A DNA stretch of 41,564 bases, taken from assembly GCA_023457495.1 (NCBI GenBank), contig JAEWLQ010000129.1, positions 1 through 41,564 of the forward strand, given 5' to 3'. The translations under genes were made by a program, and so were the position numbers. This document shows positions 6,595-15,800 of this stretch, piece after piece (the stretch's first letter is position 1; every line of letters begins with the position of its first letter). Under the pieces are notes generated by a model. The model saw nothing but the letters and a program-made list of their open reading frames with translations. It did not search any database and was not told where the DNA came from. This stretch comes from Pseudomonadota bacterium. GTDB taxonomy: Bacteria > Pseudomonadota > Gammaproteobacteria > Steroidobacterales > Steroidobacteraceae.

Positions 6595-8676
6595 ATGCAC
6601 GCCTCACTGCGCGCCATCGGCGCGACCTCACTTCTTTTCTTTTCATTTGCGACGGCCGCCGCGGACGATCCCGGTCTCGAGGAAGTCCTCGTGACCGCCG
6701 AACTACGCGATCGCGGGCTTGCGGAGTTGCCGATGAGCGCCACGGTGCTCGACGCGCACACGCTCTCGGTCGCCGGCGTCACGCACTTCCAGGATGTGCT
6801 CGGACTCGTGCCGAACCTCAACTGGTCGGCAGGGACGTCGCGGCCTCGCTTCTTCCAGATCCGCGGCATCGGCGAGCTCGAGCAGTGGCAGGGCGCGCCG
6901 AATCCCTCGGTGGGCTTTCTCATCGACGGCATCGATTTCTCCGGCGTCGGCATGCCCGCGACACTCAACGACGTCGAGCGCATCGAAGTGCTGCGGGGGC
7001 CGCAGGGCACCGCGTATGGCGCCAACGCGCTCGCGGGCCTGATCGCCATCAACACGCGCGCGCCGACCCGCGACCAGACCTTGAATGCAGATCTCCTGGT
7101 CGGCGACTACGGCACCCGCGGAGCGACCGGCGTGCTCGGTGGGCCGATCGGCGACGGCGAAACGGCCTGGCGACTCGCGGCCGGCAACTACCGCAGCGAC
7201 GGCTTCCGCCGCGACAATTTTCTCGGACGCGACGACACGAATGGCTACGACGAGACCAGCGCGCGGCTGCGCCTGCGCGCGCAGCCCTTCGATGACCTGC
7301 GCGCGGATTTCGTCGCGATGTGGGTCGATCTCGACAACGGCTACGACGCGTTCTCCGTCGACAACTCGCGCACGACCTTGTCCGATCAGCCCGGCCAGGA
7401 CACCCAGATCGCGCGTGCCTTCGCGGCGCGTCTCGACTTCACCGGCGCGCAGACCTTCGATGTCGTCAGCCGGACCACGATCGGGACCTCGCGCAGCGTG
7501 TACTCGTTCGATGGCGACTGGGGTAACGACGAAAGCTGGGGCATATACGCGCCGTATACCTATTTTCAGCGCTTCGACCGCGAGCGGCGCACGCTGAGCC
7601 AGGACCTGCGGATGGTTTCGCGCGACTCCGTCGATGCCGGCGCGTCCTTCTCCTGGCTGACCGGCATCTATGCCTTGCGCACCGACGAGGAGGTCGAGCA
7701 GCTCGACACCTGGGCCGACAGTTTCGGCCCGGGCGAGGCCCGCATGGCCAGTGATTACCGCGCGACCAACCTGGCCGCGTACGGCGAGCTCGAGTGGCGC
7801 GTGGGCGCCGCGACGGTGGTGTCCGCGGGCGTGCGCGGCGAGCGCCGCGGCGCCGATTATGTCGACACCAACGGCGCCGCCTTTTCGCCCGACGAAACCA
7901 TGTTCGGCGGTAGTTTGAGCGTGCGGCATGCGCTCGCTCGCGGCACCGTTTACGCGCGCCTCGCGCGTGGCTACAAGGCCGGCGGGTTCAATATCGGCGC
8001 GCAGGTGCCCGAGCAGTCCCGCACGTTCGACACGGAGACCCTGAACAGCCTCGAGCTCGGGTGGCGCGGCGCCAATGCCGACGGCTCCGTGACGACGGAC
8101 GTCGCGCTCTTCTACATGCGGCGCAACGATCAGCAGGTGCCGACGGGCGAACAACTGGTCCCCGGGGATCCCCTGAGCTTCGTGCTGTACACCGACAACG
8201 CCGCGCGCGGCGAGAACTTCGGCGTCGAGGCGACGATGCGTTGGCGGATCGCGCCGCGCTGGTTGCTCGATCTGCGCGGAGCCATGCTCGAATCGCGATA
8301 CATCGATTATGTCTACGGCGAGCGCGATCTCGACGGCCGCGAGCAGGCCCATGCGCCGCAATACCAGTTCGACGTCGGTGTCGAATATGGTCACGGCGGC
8401 TGGTTCGGCCGCATCGATTTCGCCGGCGTCGACGATTTCTACTTCGACGCGTCGCACGATGAGCGGGCGCCGGCCCGTGTCCTGACACATCTCAAGGCGG
8501 GATATTCGGGAGACCGCTGGCGCGCGGAGATCTGGGTCCGCAATTTGTTCGACAGGTATTATTCCCAGCGTGGCTTCCAGTTCGGCCTCGAGCCGCCGGA
8601 CTATCCGACGACGCGATACACCCAGGCGGGTGATCCGCGCCACGCGGGCGTGACGGTCGCTTATACTTTTCGTTGA
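6595..8676 (+). CDS. TonB-dependent outer-membrane receptor, probable thiamine transporter
   Basis: A 693-residue outer-membrane receptor. It starts with a signal peptide (hydrophobic core LLFFSFATAAA, cleavage near residue 22), followed by a TonB-box-like EEVLVTA, a plug domain (about residues 35-160, with VPNLNWSAG, FFQIRGIGE and GPQGTAYGANALAGLIAINT) and a 22-strand barrel ending in VTVAYTF plus one Arg. I chose the ATG at 6595, directly after the riboswitch, rather than the earlier in-frame GTG, which would translate the riboswitch itself. Control by TPP and the downstream thiamine-binding protein, permease and kinase all point to thiamine or a thiamine precursor as substrate. This specificity is inferred from context. 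It would need TonB-ExbBD from elsewhere. Confidence 0.93.
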   Translation: MHASLRAIGATSLLFFSFATAAADDPGLEEVLVTAELRDRGLAELPMSATVLDAHTLSVAGVTHFQDVLGLVPNLNWSAGTSRPRFFQIRGIGELEQWQGAPNPSVGFLIDGIDFSGVGMPATLNDVERIEVLRGPQGTAYGANALAGLIAINTRAPTRDQTLNADLLVGDYGTRGATGVLGGPIGDGETAWRLAAGNYRSDGFRRDNFLGRDDTNGYDETSARLRLRAQPFDDLRADFVAMWVDLDNGYDAFSVDNSRTTLSDQPGQDTQIARAFAARLDFTGAQTFDVVSRTTIGTSRSVYSFDGDWGNDESWGIYAPYTYFQRFDRERRTLSQDLRMVSRDSVDAGASFSWLTGIYALRTDEEVEQLDTWADSFGPGEARMASDYRATNLAAYGELEWRVGAATVVSAGVRGERRGADYVDTNGAAFSPDETMFGGSLSVRHALARGTVYARLARGYKAGGFNIGAQVPEQSRTFDTETLNSLELGWRGANADGSVTTDVALFYMRRNDQQVPTGEQLVPGDPLSFVLYTDNAARGENFGVEATMRWRIAPRWLLDLRGAMLESRYIDYVYGERDLDGREQAHAPQYQFDVGVEYGHGGWFGRIDFAGVDDFYFDASHDERAPARVLTHLKAGYSGDRWRAEIWVRNLFDRYYSQRGFQFGLEPPDYPTTRYTQAGDPRHAGVTVAYTFR

Positions 8677-8685
8677 AGGAACCAC

Positions 8686-8928
8686 ATGAACATCGGCGTC
8701 GAGATCAGCCTTTATCCACTGCACGATGATTACATCCCGCCGATCCGCGGATTCATCGAGCGGCTCAACGCGGACGGGCGATTCAAGGTCATCACCAATG
8801 ACATGAGCACCCAGGTATTCGGCCGTTACGAAGACGTGATGGACTCGCTGACCCGCGAGCTCAAGCCGACCTTCGAACGCGACGGCAAAGCGATTTTCGT
8901 CATGAAGATACTGGGACCTTTGGGTTAG
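8686..8928 (+). CDS. small thiamine-binding protein (YkoF/MTH1187 type)
   Basis: An 80-residue single-domain protein of the ferredoxin-like YkoF/MTH1187 family; the known members bind thiamine or its pyrimidine moiety. Diagnostic features are the start MNIGVEISLYPL, the central VITNDMSTQVFGRYEDVMDSL and the C-terminal AIFVMKILGPLG strand. An AAGGA Shine-Dalgarno lies just upstream, partly inside the preceding stop region (9-base gap to the receptor gene). There is no signal peptide, so it should be cytoplasmic. It may act as a thiamine sensor, a carrier or a partner of the permease. Its position in the TPP-controlled operon supports thiamine as ligand. Confidence 0.88.
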   Translation: MNIGVEISLYPLHDDYIPPIRGFIERLNADGRFKVITNDMSTQVFGRYEDVMDSLTRELKPTFERDGKAIFVMKILGPLG

Positions 8929-8944
8929 CCGCGTCTCATATGTC

Positions 8945-9535
8945 GTGACCCTATCCGATGGAACCCTGACAGCCTTTCAAGTGCTCACGACCGTGGCGGG
9001 CGCGGCGTATGCCGTGCTCGCCGCGCGTCGTAATCGGCTCTGCTGGATCGCGGGGGCCGTCGGCGCCGCGCTGCTCGCGCTCCTTTCCGCCCTGCAGGCC
9101 CTGCCGATGCAGGCCGCGCTCAATGTTTTCTACGTGGGCATGTCCGTTTACGGATGGCTCAAATGGACGCGCGCGAGCGCCGAGGGGAGCCTGCCGGTCG
9201 GTTACTGGCCCTGGCGGGGGCATCTCGGTGCCGCGGTCGTCCTCGTGGTGCTGTCCTTCCTGAGCGCACACTGGCTGGCCGAACGCACCCAGGCCGAGTG
9301 GCCGTTGCTCGATTCGCTGGCCACCTGGTTCAGCCTGTTCGCGACCTGGCTTGCCGCCCGTGCGCGGATCGAAAACTGGATTTACTGGATCGTCATCGAT
9401 GGGGTGCTGGTGTACTTGTATTACATGCAAGGTTTGCCGTGGATCGCCGCGCAGTTCGGGGTGTTGGTCGTCATCGCCGCGGCGGGCCTGGTTTCGTGGC
9501 GACGCCGGTTGCAGGCGCAGGGGGTGCCCGCATGA
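8945..9535 (+). CDS. pnuT: PnuC-family permease, probable thiamine transporter PnuT
   Basis: A 196-residue inner-membrane protein of the PnuC family with about six or seven hydrophobic helices. The family signature ALNVFYVGMSVYGWLKW lies around residues 58-74, and the C-terminal half contains IENWIYWIVIDGVLVYLYYMQGL. PnuC proteins carry nicotinamide riboside, but homologues under TPP riboswitches (PnuT) are assigned to thiamine. These proteins work by facilitated diffusion coupled to phosphorylation inside the cell, which fits the kinase gene that follows with an ATGA overlap. The start is a GTG; a two-codon ATG-TCG-TGA frame overlaps it at 8940-8948. Confidence 0.9.
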   Translation: MTLSDGTLTAFQVLTTVAGAAYAVLAARRNRLCWIAGAVGAALLALLSALQALPMQAALNVFYVGMSVYGWLKWTRASAEGSLPVGYWPWRGHLGAAVVLVVLSFLSAHWLAERTQAEWPLLDSLATWFSLFATWLAARARIENWIYWIVIDGVLVYLYYMQGLPWIAAQFGVLVVIAAAGLVSWRRRLQAQGVPA

Positions 9536-10416
9536 TCGACGGCGTAACGTTGCAGCATGTGCCGGGATGCGAGAACGGCGACGCGCCGTATTCGCAGGAG
9601 CTCATCGGCGGCGGCAAGGTCAATCGCAGCTTCCTCGTGCGCACGCGCCGCGGAAAATTCGTCGTGCGGCTCAACGAAAACGCCGCGGCGGATCCGGGTC
9701 TCGACCGACAGCGCGAGTTCGTCGTGCATACCGCGGCGGCCGAGGCCGGCATGGCGCCGCACATCATCTATGGATGCCCAGATCATTCCTGCCTGGTGAC
9801 CGAGTACCTCGAGGGACGGCTGTGGACCTCTCACTACTTCACGCGCATGCGCGACCTGCGTTCGCTCGGGCAACGACTGCGGGCCCTGCACGCCGTGACT
9901 CCACCGTCGCTGGCGCGGTTCGATCCCATGGCGATGGCGCGGCGCTACGCGGAGCTGATCGTGCAGGACGATCCCGCCGAGTCGGCGAGGCTCGAGGCTT
10001 TGCTGGAAAGCGGGGCCGCCTCGCTGGCGCGTTCGGGTTCCGCCCGCCGGTCGCCCACGATCATTCACAACGATCTGCACAGCGGTAATGTCATCACCGC
10101 CGACCGGCTGTATTTCATCGACTGGGAATACGCCCAGGTGGGCGACCCGCTGCTCGATCTCGCCTGCCTGATGACCTACTACCCGCGGGCCACCACGCAC
10201 GCATCCCTGTTGCTGTCGGCGACGGGACTGGATGCCCGCGGCGCCACGCCCGTGATGCTCGAGGAGCTCACGAACGTGTTCACGCTGCTCACCTACCTCT
10301 GGTACCGCGCCCGGCGCATCCGGCGCAGCGTATCGGGCACGGACCTGGCCCTGGAATTCGCGACGCTGCGCCGCCTCGAGCCGCTGGCGCCGGGAGACGA
10401 AGGCCGGCACACTTGA
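9532..10416 (+). CDS. thiamine kinase-like aminoglycoside/choline kinase-fold enzyme
   Basis: A 294-residue kinase of the APH/choline kinase fold. The nucleotide-binding part has IGGGKVNRSFLVRT and FVVRLNE. The catalytic loop is IIHNDLHSGNVI (Brenner-type HxDxxxxN) and the metal-binding DFG equivalent is FIDWEYAQVGDPLLDLA. Its place as the last gene of a TPP-controlled uptake operon suggests ATP-dependent phosphorylation of incoming thiamine to thiamine phosphate, trapping it in the cell; ThiL elsewhere would complete TPP. The ATG overlaps the PnuT stop (ATGA at 9532), so the longer open frame upstream in the same phase is not used. Confidence 0.88.
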   Translation: MIDGVTLQHVPGCENGDAPYSQELIGGGKVNRSFLVRTRRGKFVVRLNENAAADPGLDRQREFVVHTAAAEAGMAPHIIYGCPDHSCLVTEYLEGRLWTSHYFTRMRDLRSLGQRLRALHAVTPPSLARFDPMAMARRYAELIVQDDPAESARLEALLESGAASLARSGSARRSPTIIHNDLHSGNVITADRLYFIDWEYAQVGDPLLDLACLMTYYPRATTHASLLLSATGLDARGATPVMLEELTNVFTLLTYLWYRARRIRRSVSGTDLALEFATLRRLEPLAPGDEGRHT

Positions 10417-10458
10417 GGCGCGCGGATCCCGCGCGATTCCCAGGTCGGTTGAGCTCTG

Positions 10459-10773
10459 ATGGCGATCTTGCAAGTGATTGATCGGGACGGCATTTCTCAC
10501 GATGTGGAATGCAAGCCAGGTCTCAAGGTGATGGAAGTGCTGCGCGAGCTGGACTACGGTGTCGCGGCGATCTGCGGCGGCATGTGTTCCTGCGCGACCT
10601 GTCACATCTACGTGGACCCGGAGTGGATCGGAAAACTGCCGGCGCCGATGTCCGACGAGCGCGAACTGCTCTCCGAGCTGTCGCACTACCGGGAGAATTC
10701 GCGTTTGTCATGCCAGGTCGAAATCACCGCCGCACTGTCGGGCCTCAAGGTGACCATCGCCGAGGACGAGTAG
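10459..10773 (+). CDS. [2Fe-2S] ferredoxin, adrenodoxin-like
   Basis: A 104-residue electron carrier with the plant/vertebrate-type [2Fe-2S] motif: C-GGMCS-C-AT-C around residues 40-48 and the fourth cysteine in LSCQ near residue 84. The spacing C-x5-C-x2-C and the acidic helix region (PEWIGKL, MSDERELLSEL) resemble adrenodoxin/putidaredoxin-type ferredoxins, which donate electrons to P450s, Rieske oxygenases or Fe-S assembly. No oxygenase or reductase gene is adjacent, so the partner is unknown. The next gene begins 5 bases after its stop, so the two are probably co-transcribed. Confidence 0.93.
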   Translation: MAILQVIDRDGISHDVECKPGLKVMEVLRELDYGVAAICGGMCSCATCHIYVDPEWIGKLPAPMSDERELLSELSHYRENSRLSCQVEITAALSGLKVTIAEDE

Positions 10774-10778
10774 CCAGC

Positions 10779-11222
10779 ATGTTCTCCTCCATCAACTGGA
10801 TGATCGCCTTCGCGATTCTGGGTGGATTGGTCGCGGCGTGGCGCATCTACCAGAACCTGGAGAAGTTGCGGCGCCAGAAGAACGACAGCTGGGACGCGCG
10901 GCTCATCGACCAGCTGCGCAAGCGCGGCACGGATCCGTTCAAACCGCACGACGTGGATTTCTTCTTCGCGTTTCCGAGCGCGCAATCGGCCGAGGAAGTG
11001 GCGACGCAGCTGCGCGCCGAAGGTTTCGACGCCGACGTGATCGACACCCCGGATGCGGGCGCGCTGCGCTACAGCCTGCACGCGCACAAGTCCATGCATC
11101 TGACCGTGCCCGACATGCAGGCGCTGAGCCGCAGGTTGTCGGAAACCGCGAACGTCCGCCAGGGACGTTACGACGGCTGGTCGGCGAAACAGCAGCCGAG
11201 GGACCCGGGTCCCCCGGCCTGA
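10779..11222 (+). CDS. RraB-family protein with N-terminal membrane helix
   Basis: A 147-residue protein. Residues 5-22 (INWMIAFAILGGLVAAWR) form one membrane helix, followed by a basic stretch. From about residue 45 the sequence follows the RraB fold: QLRKRGTDPFKPHDVDFFF, a helix with EEVATQLRAEGFDADV, and the C-terminal RYDGW motif that is typical of RraB. RraB proteins of enterobacteria bind and inhibit RNase E, but those are soluble. The membrane anchor here is unusual. I chose the ATG at 10779, 5 bases after the ferredoxin stop. Function as an RNase E regulator is inferred from family resemblance only. Confidence 0.75.
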   Translation: MFSSINWMIAFAILGGLVAAWRIYQNLEKLRRQKNDSWDARLIDQLRKRGTDPFKPHDVDFFFAFPSAQSAEEVATQLRAEGFDADVIDTPDAGALRYSLHAHKSMHLTVPDMQALSRRLSETANVRQGRYDGWSAKQQPRDPGPPA

Positions 11223-11233
11223 TCCGCTACTAA

Positions 11234-11995
11234 CTACTTCTTTTTTTCGGTCTGCTTGCGCACGGCCTCGGCCGCGGCCTTGATGGCTTCCGGGTCGCCG
11301 AGATAGCCGCTCTTCACCGGTTTGAGGTTCGCGTCGAGCTCGTACACCAGCGGCACGCCGGTCGGAATGTTGAGCTCGGTGATGTCCGCCTCGCTCACCT
11401 CATCGAGCATCTTCACGACCGCACGCAGGCTGTTGCCGTGCGCGGCCACCAGCACGTTCTTGCCGAGCTTGAGCTCGGCGGCGATGCGGTCATTCCAGAA
11501 GGGCAACACGCGCGCGAGCGTGTCCTTGAGCGATTCGCTGGCGGGCAGCACGCGCGGATCGATGTTCGCGTAGCGACGGTCGTTGATCGGGTGGCGCGGG
11601 TCGTCGAGGGCGAGCGGCGGCGGCGGAATGTCGTAGCTGCGGCGCCAGATCTTGACCTGCGCCTCGCCGTGCTTTTCCACGGTCTGCGCCTTGTCGAGTC
11701 CCTGCAGCGCGCCGTAGTGGCGTTCATTCAGGCGCCAGCTGCGTTCCACCGGGATCCACATGAGATCGAGTTCGTCGAGCACGCTCCACAGCGTGCGGAT
11801 CGCGCGCTTGAGGACCGAGGTGAACGCGATGTCGGGCACGAGCCCGGCTTTCTTGATCTCGATGCCGGCGGAGCGCGCCTCGATGCGGCCCTGGTCCGAA
11901 AGATCGACGTCATGCCACCCGGTGAACAGATTTTCCACGTTCCAGGTGCTCTGGCCGTGGCGAACGAGAATGAGCTTTCCGGGCTTGCCTGACAT
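11234..11995 (-). CDS. gpmA: 2,3-bisphosphoglycerate-dependent phosphoglycerate mutase
   Basis: A glycolytic enzyme interconverting 3- and 2-phosphoglycerate through a phosphohistidine intermediate. The product has about 253 residues, the normal length. The catalytic LVRHGQSTWN motif (phosphorylated His near residue 13) is at the N terminus; NERHYGALQGLDK and the second histidine in AAHGNSLRAVVK follow. The start at 11995 has GGAGG 7 bases upstream, which favours it over the in-frame Met four codons earlier. It lies 42 bases downstream of the glycosyltransferase on the same strand, and its C terminus ends in a lysine-rich tail. Confidence 0.96.
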   Translation of the reverse strand: MSGKPGKLILVRHGQSTWNVENLFTGWHDVDLSDQGRIEARSAGIEIKKAGLVPDIAFTSVLKRAIRTLWSVLDELDLMWIPVERSWRLNERHYGALQGLDKAQTVEKHGEAQVKIWRRSYDIPPPPLALDDPRHPINDRRYANIDPRVLPASESLKDTLARVLPFWNDRIAAELKLGKNVLVAAHGNSLRAVVKMLDEVSEADITELNIPTGVPLVYELDANLKPVKSGYLGDPEAIKAAAEAVRKQTEKKK

Positions 11996-12037
11996 GCGGT
12001 CCTCCAAAAATGGGGCGCCATGTTAACCCAAACGATT

Positions 12038-12829
12038 TCAGGTCAGATGCGCATCGAGCCCGCTTTTACAGCGGATTCTGTGCTGCCGCAGCGTGTCCGC
12101 GTACACGGCCTGGTTCGCCGTCAGCCGCTCGCGGGCCGCGGGCGGATGGTCGAGGTGGATGGCGACGCCGCCGAACAGCAGCGTCTGGCGCCGCACGCCG
12201 GCGTGCCCGAGCCGCGCGCAAAGTTCCTTGTCCTCCGGACCCCAGCCCCGGATCTCCTCGTTGAAGCCGTTGACGCGAACCAGGTCCTCGCGCCAGAAGG
12301 CCTGGTTGCATCCCTTGGTGGCGATGAACGCATTCGCGGCCCGGCGGGCGCACGAGGCGAGGGTCGGGGAACGCAGTAGATAGAGCCGGCGCAGCCCGCC
12401 GAGCCCCTTGTCGAGAAACCCGACTGGAGCCGGGGAGGCGATGAGCGCGCGCGTCAGCGCGGCATCGGCGCGAACGCGTACCCCCTGCGTGAACCATCCG
12501 GCCCGCGCCAGGCGCGCGTGGTCCGCGATGAAATGCGGGTCCAGCACCATGTCGCCGTCCACGAAGACGAGATAGTCGGCGCTGGCCGCGGCGATCGCGA
12601 GATTGCGCAGCCGGGTCAGGCGGAAACCTTCGTGCGCCTGCGAGACGAAGCGCACAGGCGTGGCGCTGCGCGCGGCGAAATCCGCGACCACGGCGCGCGT
12701 GGATTCGCCGGAGCCATCGTCGGCGACCAGGATTTCGGAAGGGGCTAGGGCCTGGTGCGCGGCGCTGGCCAGCACGGCGCCGAGCGCATCGGGGCGCTCG
12801 TAGGTCGTGATCACCAGCGCGACGCGCAT
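12038..12829 (-). CDS. family 2 glycosyltransferase
   Basis: A 263-residue GT-A fold glycosyltransferase. The N-terminal VALVITTYERPDALGAVLAS nucleotide-sugar-binding strand-helix, ILVADDGSGESTR, and the DxD-type FVDGDMVLDP metal site are clear. The C-terminal GFNEEIRGWGPEDKELCARL resembles the Glyco_transf_7C galactosyltransferase module, with GGVAIHLDHPP after it. No membrane helices are present, so it probably acts at the inner face of the membrane on a lipid-linked or surface glycan. No polysaccharide cluster is adjacent, so acceptor and donor are unknown. It starts 8 bases after the GDH stop, so it is likely in that transcript. Confidence 0.9.
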   Translation of the reverse strand: MRVALVITTYERPDALGAVLASAAHQALAPSEILVADDGSGESTRAVVADFAARSATPVRFVSQAHEGFRLTRLRNLAIAAASADYLVFVDGDMVLDPHFIADHARLARAGWFTQGVRVRADAALTRALIASPAPVGFLDKGLGGLRRLYLLRSPTLASCARRAANAFIATKGCNQAFWREDLVRVNGFNEEIRGWGPEDKELCARLGHAGVRRQTLLFGGVAIHLDHPPAARERLTANQAVYADTLRQHRIRCKSGLDAHLT

Positions 12830-12837
12830 CCGGTCAG

Positions 12838-15800
12838 TCAGCCGGATGCGAGACCACGCACCGCATCGACCCCGACCGTGAGCGTGGCGAAATCGGCCGC
12901 GCCGGCGCGCATCTCGGACAGCGTGCGTTTCCAGCTCGCGAGCGCGTCGGCGCGCTGGGCGCTCCAGCGCGCCACGCGTTCGGCAGAGCGGCGCGCGCCA
13001 CGCGTGCGCAGGATCTGCTGCGTGAGCTGGCGATGCGCGCGCATGGCGGCATCGCGCAGGCCGGTGCGCGCGGTCGCCTGCCAGGAGCCATCGACGGTGA
13101 GCCGGTCGATTTCCGCATGCAGCCAGTCGAGCCCGATGAGCTCGCCCAGCTCGAAGTACACGCGCGCGACCTCGACGACGGGCGCGCGCTCGTCACGCGC
13201 CAGCGCCACGATGTCGAGCGCGGGCTCGAGCAGGAACAGCCGGGCGACGCGACGCGCGAGACCCTCGGGTACGCCGCCCTTCGTGAGCTCCACGAGAACG
13301 GAGTCGTACTGCGCACGGACCGCGGTCCCGAGTCCCACGTCCGGGGACTGGTCGAGCTGGGCGATGCCGGGCTTGAGTTCGCGCACCGCGTTCTCGATGT
13401 GCAGGTCCTTGCCGCGCTCGCGCAGCAGCCAGTAGCTCGTGTGACGCAACAGGCGGCCGGTGCGGTAGAACATGGCGTATTGCACGTTGGCGGCGATCTT
13501 GTTGTCGAGCGCCTCGATGTCCGCCCACAACGCGCGCATCGAGAAGACCTCGCGCGCGATCGTGTAGGCGCGCGCGATGGCGGCGGGGCCCGCGGCGGTT
13601 TCCTCGAGCGCGCGCGTGACGAATACCGGTCCCATGCGGTTGACGAGGCTGTTGGTGGTGGCGGTGGCGACGATCTCGCGGCGCAGGGGATGTTGCGCGA
13701 TCTGGCGCGGATAACGCCTCTGCACCGGCGCCGGGAAGTAGCGTTGCACCTCGCTCGCGAAATAGGGATCGTCCGGCAGATCCGAGTCGAGCAGGTGATT
13801 GCTGAGCCAGAGTTTGCTGTACGCGAGCACGACCGCGAGTTCGGGCCGCGTGAGGCCCAGGCGCTGCTTGCGCCGGTCGAGGAACTCCTCGTCGGCGGGC
13901 AGGTATTCGATGGCGCGGTCGAGATGGCCGCCGCGCTCGAGCGCGCGGACCAGGCTCTGGTATTCGGTGAGCCGTTCGGGCGCCCGCTGCTCGAGCACCG
14001 AAAGCGCCTGGCTCTGCAGATAGTTGTTGCGCAGGACCAGGGAGGCGACCTCGCCGGTCATGCTCGCGAGTAGTTTGTCGCGCGCGGCGCGCGTCAGGCG
14101 GCCCTTGCGCGCCACGCTGGCGAGCAGGATCTTGATGTTGACCTCGACGTCGGAGGTGTTGACGCCGGCGGAGTTGTCGATGAAGTCGGTGTTGATCCGG
14201 CCCCCGGCGCCAGTCGGGCCTCCGGATTGCGCGTATTCCACGCGGCCGCGCTGCGTGCAGCCGAGATTGCCGCCTTCGCCGACGACGCTGGCGCGCACCT
14301 CGTGGCCATCCGCGCGGATCGCGTCGTTGGCGCGGTCGCGCGCCTCGGCCTGCGATTCGGCCTGTGCCTTCACGTACGTGCCGATGCCGCCGTTCCACAG
14401 GAGATCGACGCGCATGCGCAGGATCGCGCGCATCACCTCGACGGGCGTCGCTTCGGTCGTCGGCAGGTCGAGCAGGACGCGCGCCTCGGCCGACAGCGGA
14501 ATCGACTTCGCGGTGCGCGGCCACACACCGCCGCCGCGCGAGATGAGTTTGCGTGAATAGTCGTCCCAGCTCGAGCGCGGTAGCTTGAACAGCCGCTCGC
14601 GCTCGCGGTAGCTGGCCGCGGCATCCGGATCGGGATCGAGGAAGATGTGACGGTGGTCGAACGCCGCCACCAGGCGGATGTGCTTCGAGAGCAGCATGCC
14701 GTTGCCGAACACGTCGCCGGACATGTCGCCGATGCCGGCGCAGGTGAAATCCTGCGACTGGATGTCGACGCCCATCTCGCGGAAGTGCCGCTTCACACTT
14801 TCCCACGCGCCGCGCGCGGTGATGCCCATTCCCTTGTGGTCGTATCCCGCCGAGCCGCCGGAGGCGAAGGCGTCGCCGAGCCAGTGGCCGTATTCGATCG
14901 AGATGGCGTTGGCGATGTCCGAGAACGTCGCGGTGCCCTTGTCGGCGGCGACGACTAGATAGGCGTCGTCGCCGTCGCGGCGCACAATGCCGGGCCGCAC
15001 CACGATCTTTCCGTCGACGATGTTGTCGGTGACGTCGAGCAGGCCGCGGATGAAGGTCTGGTAGCTGGCGATGCCTTCCTTCTGCGCTTCTTCCCGCGAC
15101 AGCCCCTGCAGGCGCTTCGCATAGAAACCGCCTTTCGCGCCGACGGGCACGATGACGGTGTTCTTGACGTTCTGCGCCTTCATGAGGCCGAGGACCTCCG
15201 TGCGGAAATCCTCGCGCCGGTCCGACCAGCGCAGTCCGCCGCGCGCGACGAAGCCCATCCGCAGGTGGACTCCCTCGACGCGCGGACTGTAGACGAAGAT
15301 TTCGAACTTCGGGCGCGGCAACGGCAGTTCGGGGATCCTCTGCGGATCGAGCTTGAACGATACCCAGCTCTTCATTGCGCCTTCGGCATCCGGCTGGAAG
15401 TAGTTCGTGCGCAGGGTGGCCCGGATCACTGATAGATAGGCGCGCAGGATACGGTCCTCGTCGAGGCTCGTGACGCGGTCGAGCGCGCGCAGCACGCCGG
15501 CTTCGATGCGTTGGGCGGCGCTCTCGCGCGCCCGGGCGCTGGGCGAAAACTGCGTCTGGAACAGCTTGAGCAGCGCGCGCGTGATGGGGGCCTGCGCGAC
15601 CAGCACCCGCTCCATGTACGCCTGGCTGAACGGAATCCCCGTCTGCAGCAGGTACTTGCAGTACGCGCGCATGACCACGATCTCGCGCGCGCTCAACGAA
15701 GCGCACAACAGCAGCCGGTTGAAGCCGTCGTTCTCCACCTCGCCGCGCCACGCGGCCAGGAAGGCCTCCTTGAACAGCGGCTCGAGTCCGGCGACGTTCG

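Noticed and set aside
6703..8724. Minus-strand open frame of 673 codons opposite the TonB receptor
   Set aside because: A GC-rich shadow of a well-supported receptor gene; it shows no family motif and would run across the receptor end into the next gene.
9154..9531. N-terminal extension of the thiamine kinase frame
   Set aside because: It reads PnuT codons out of frame. The kinase begins at 9532 with an ATGA overlap and normal family length.
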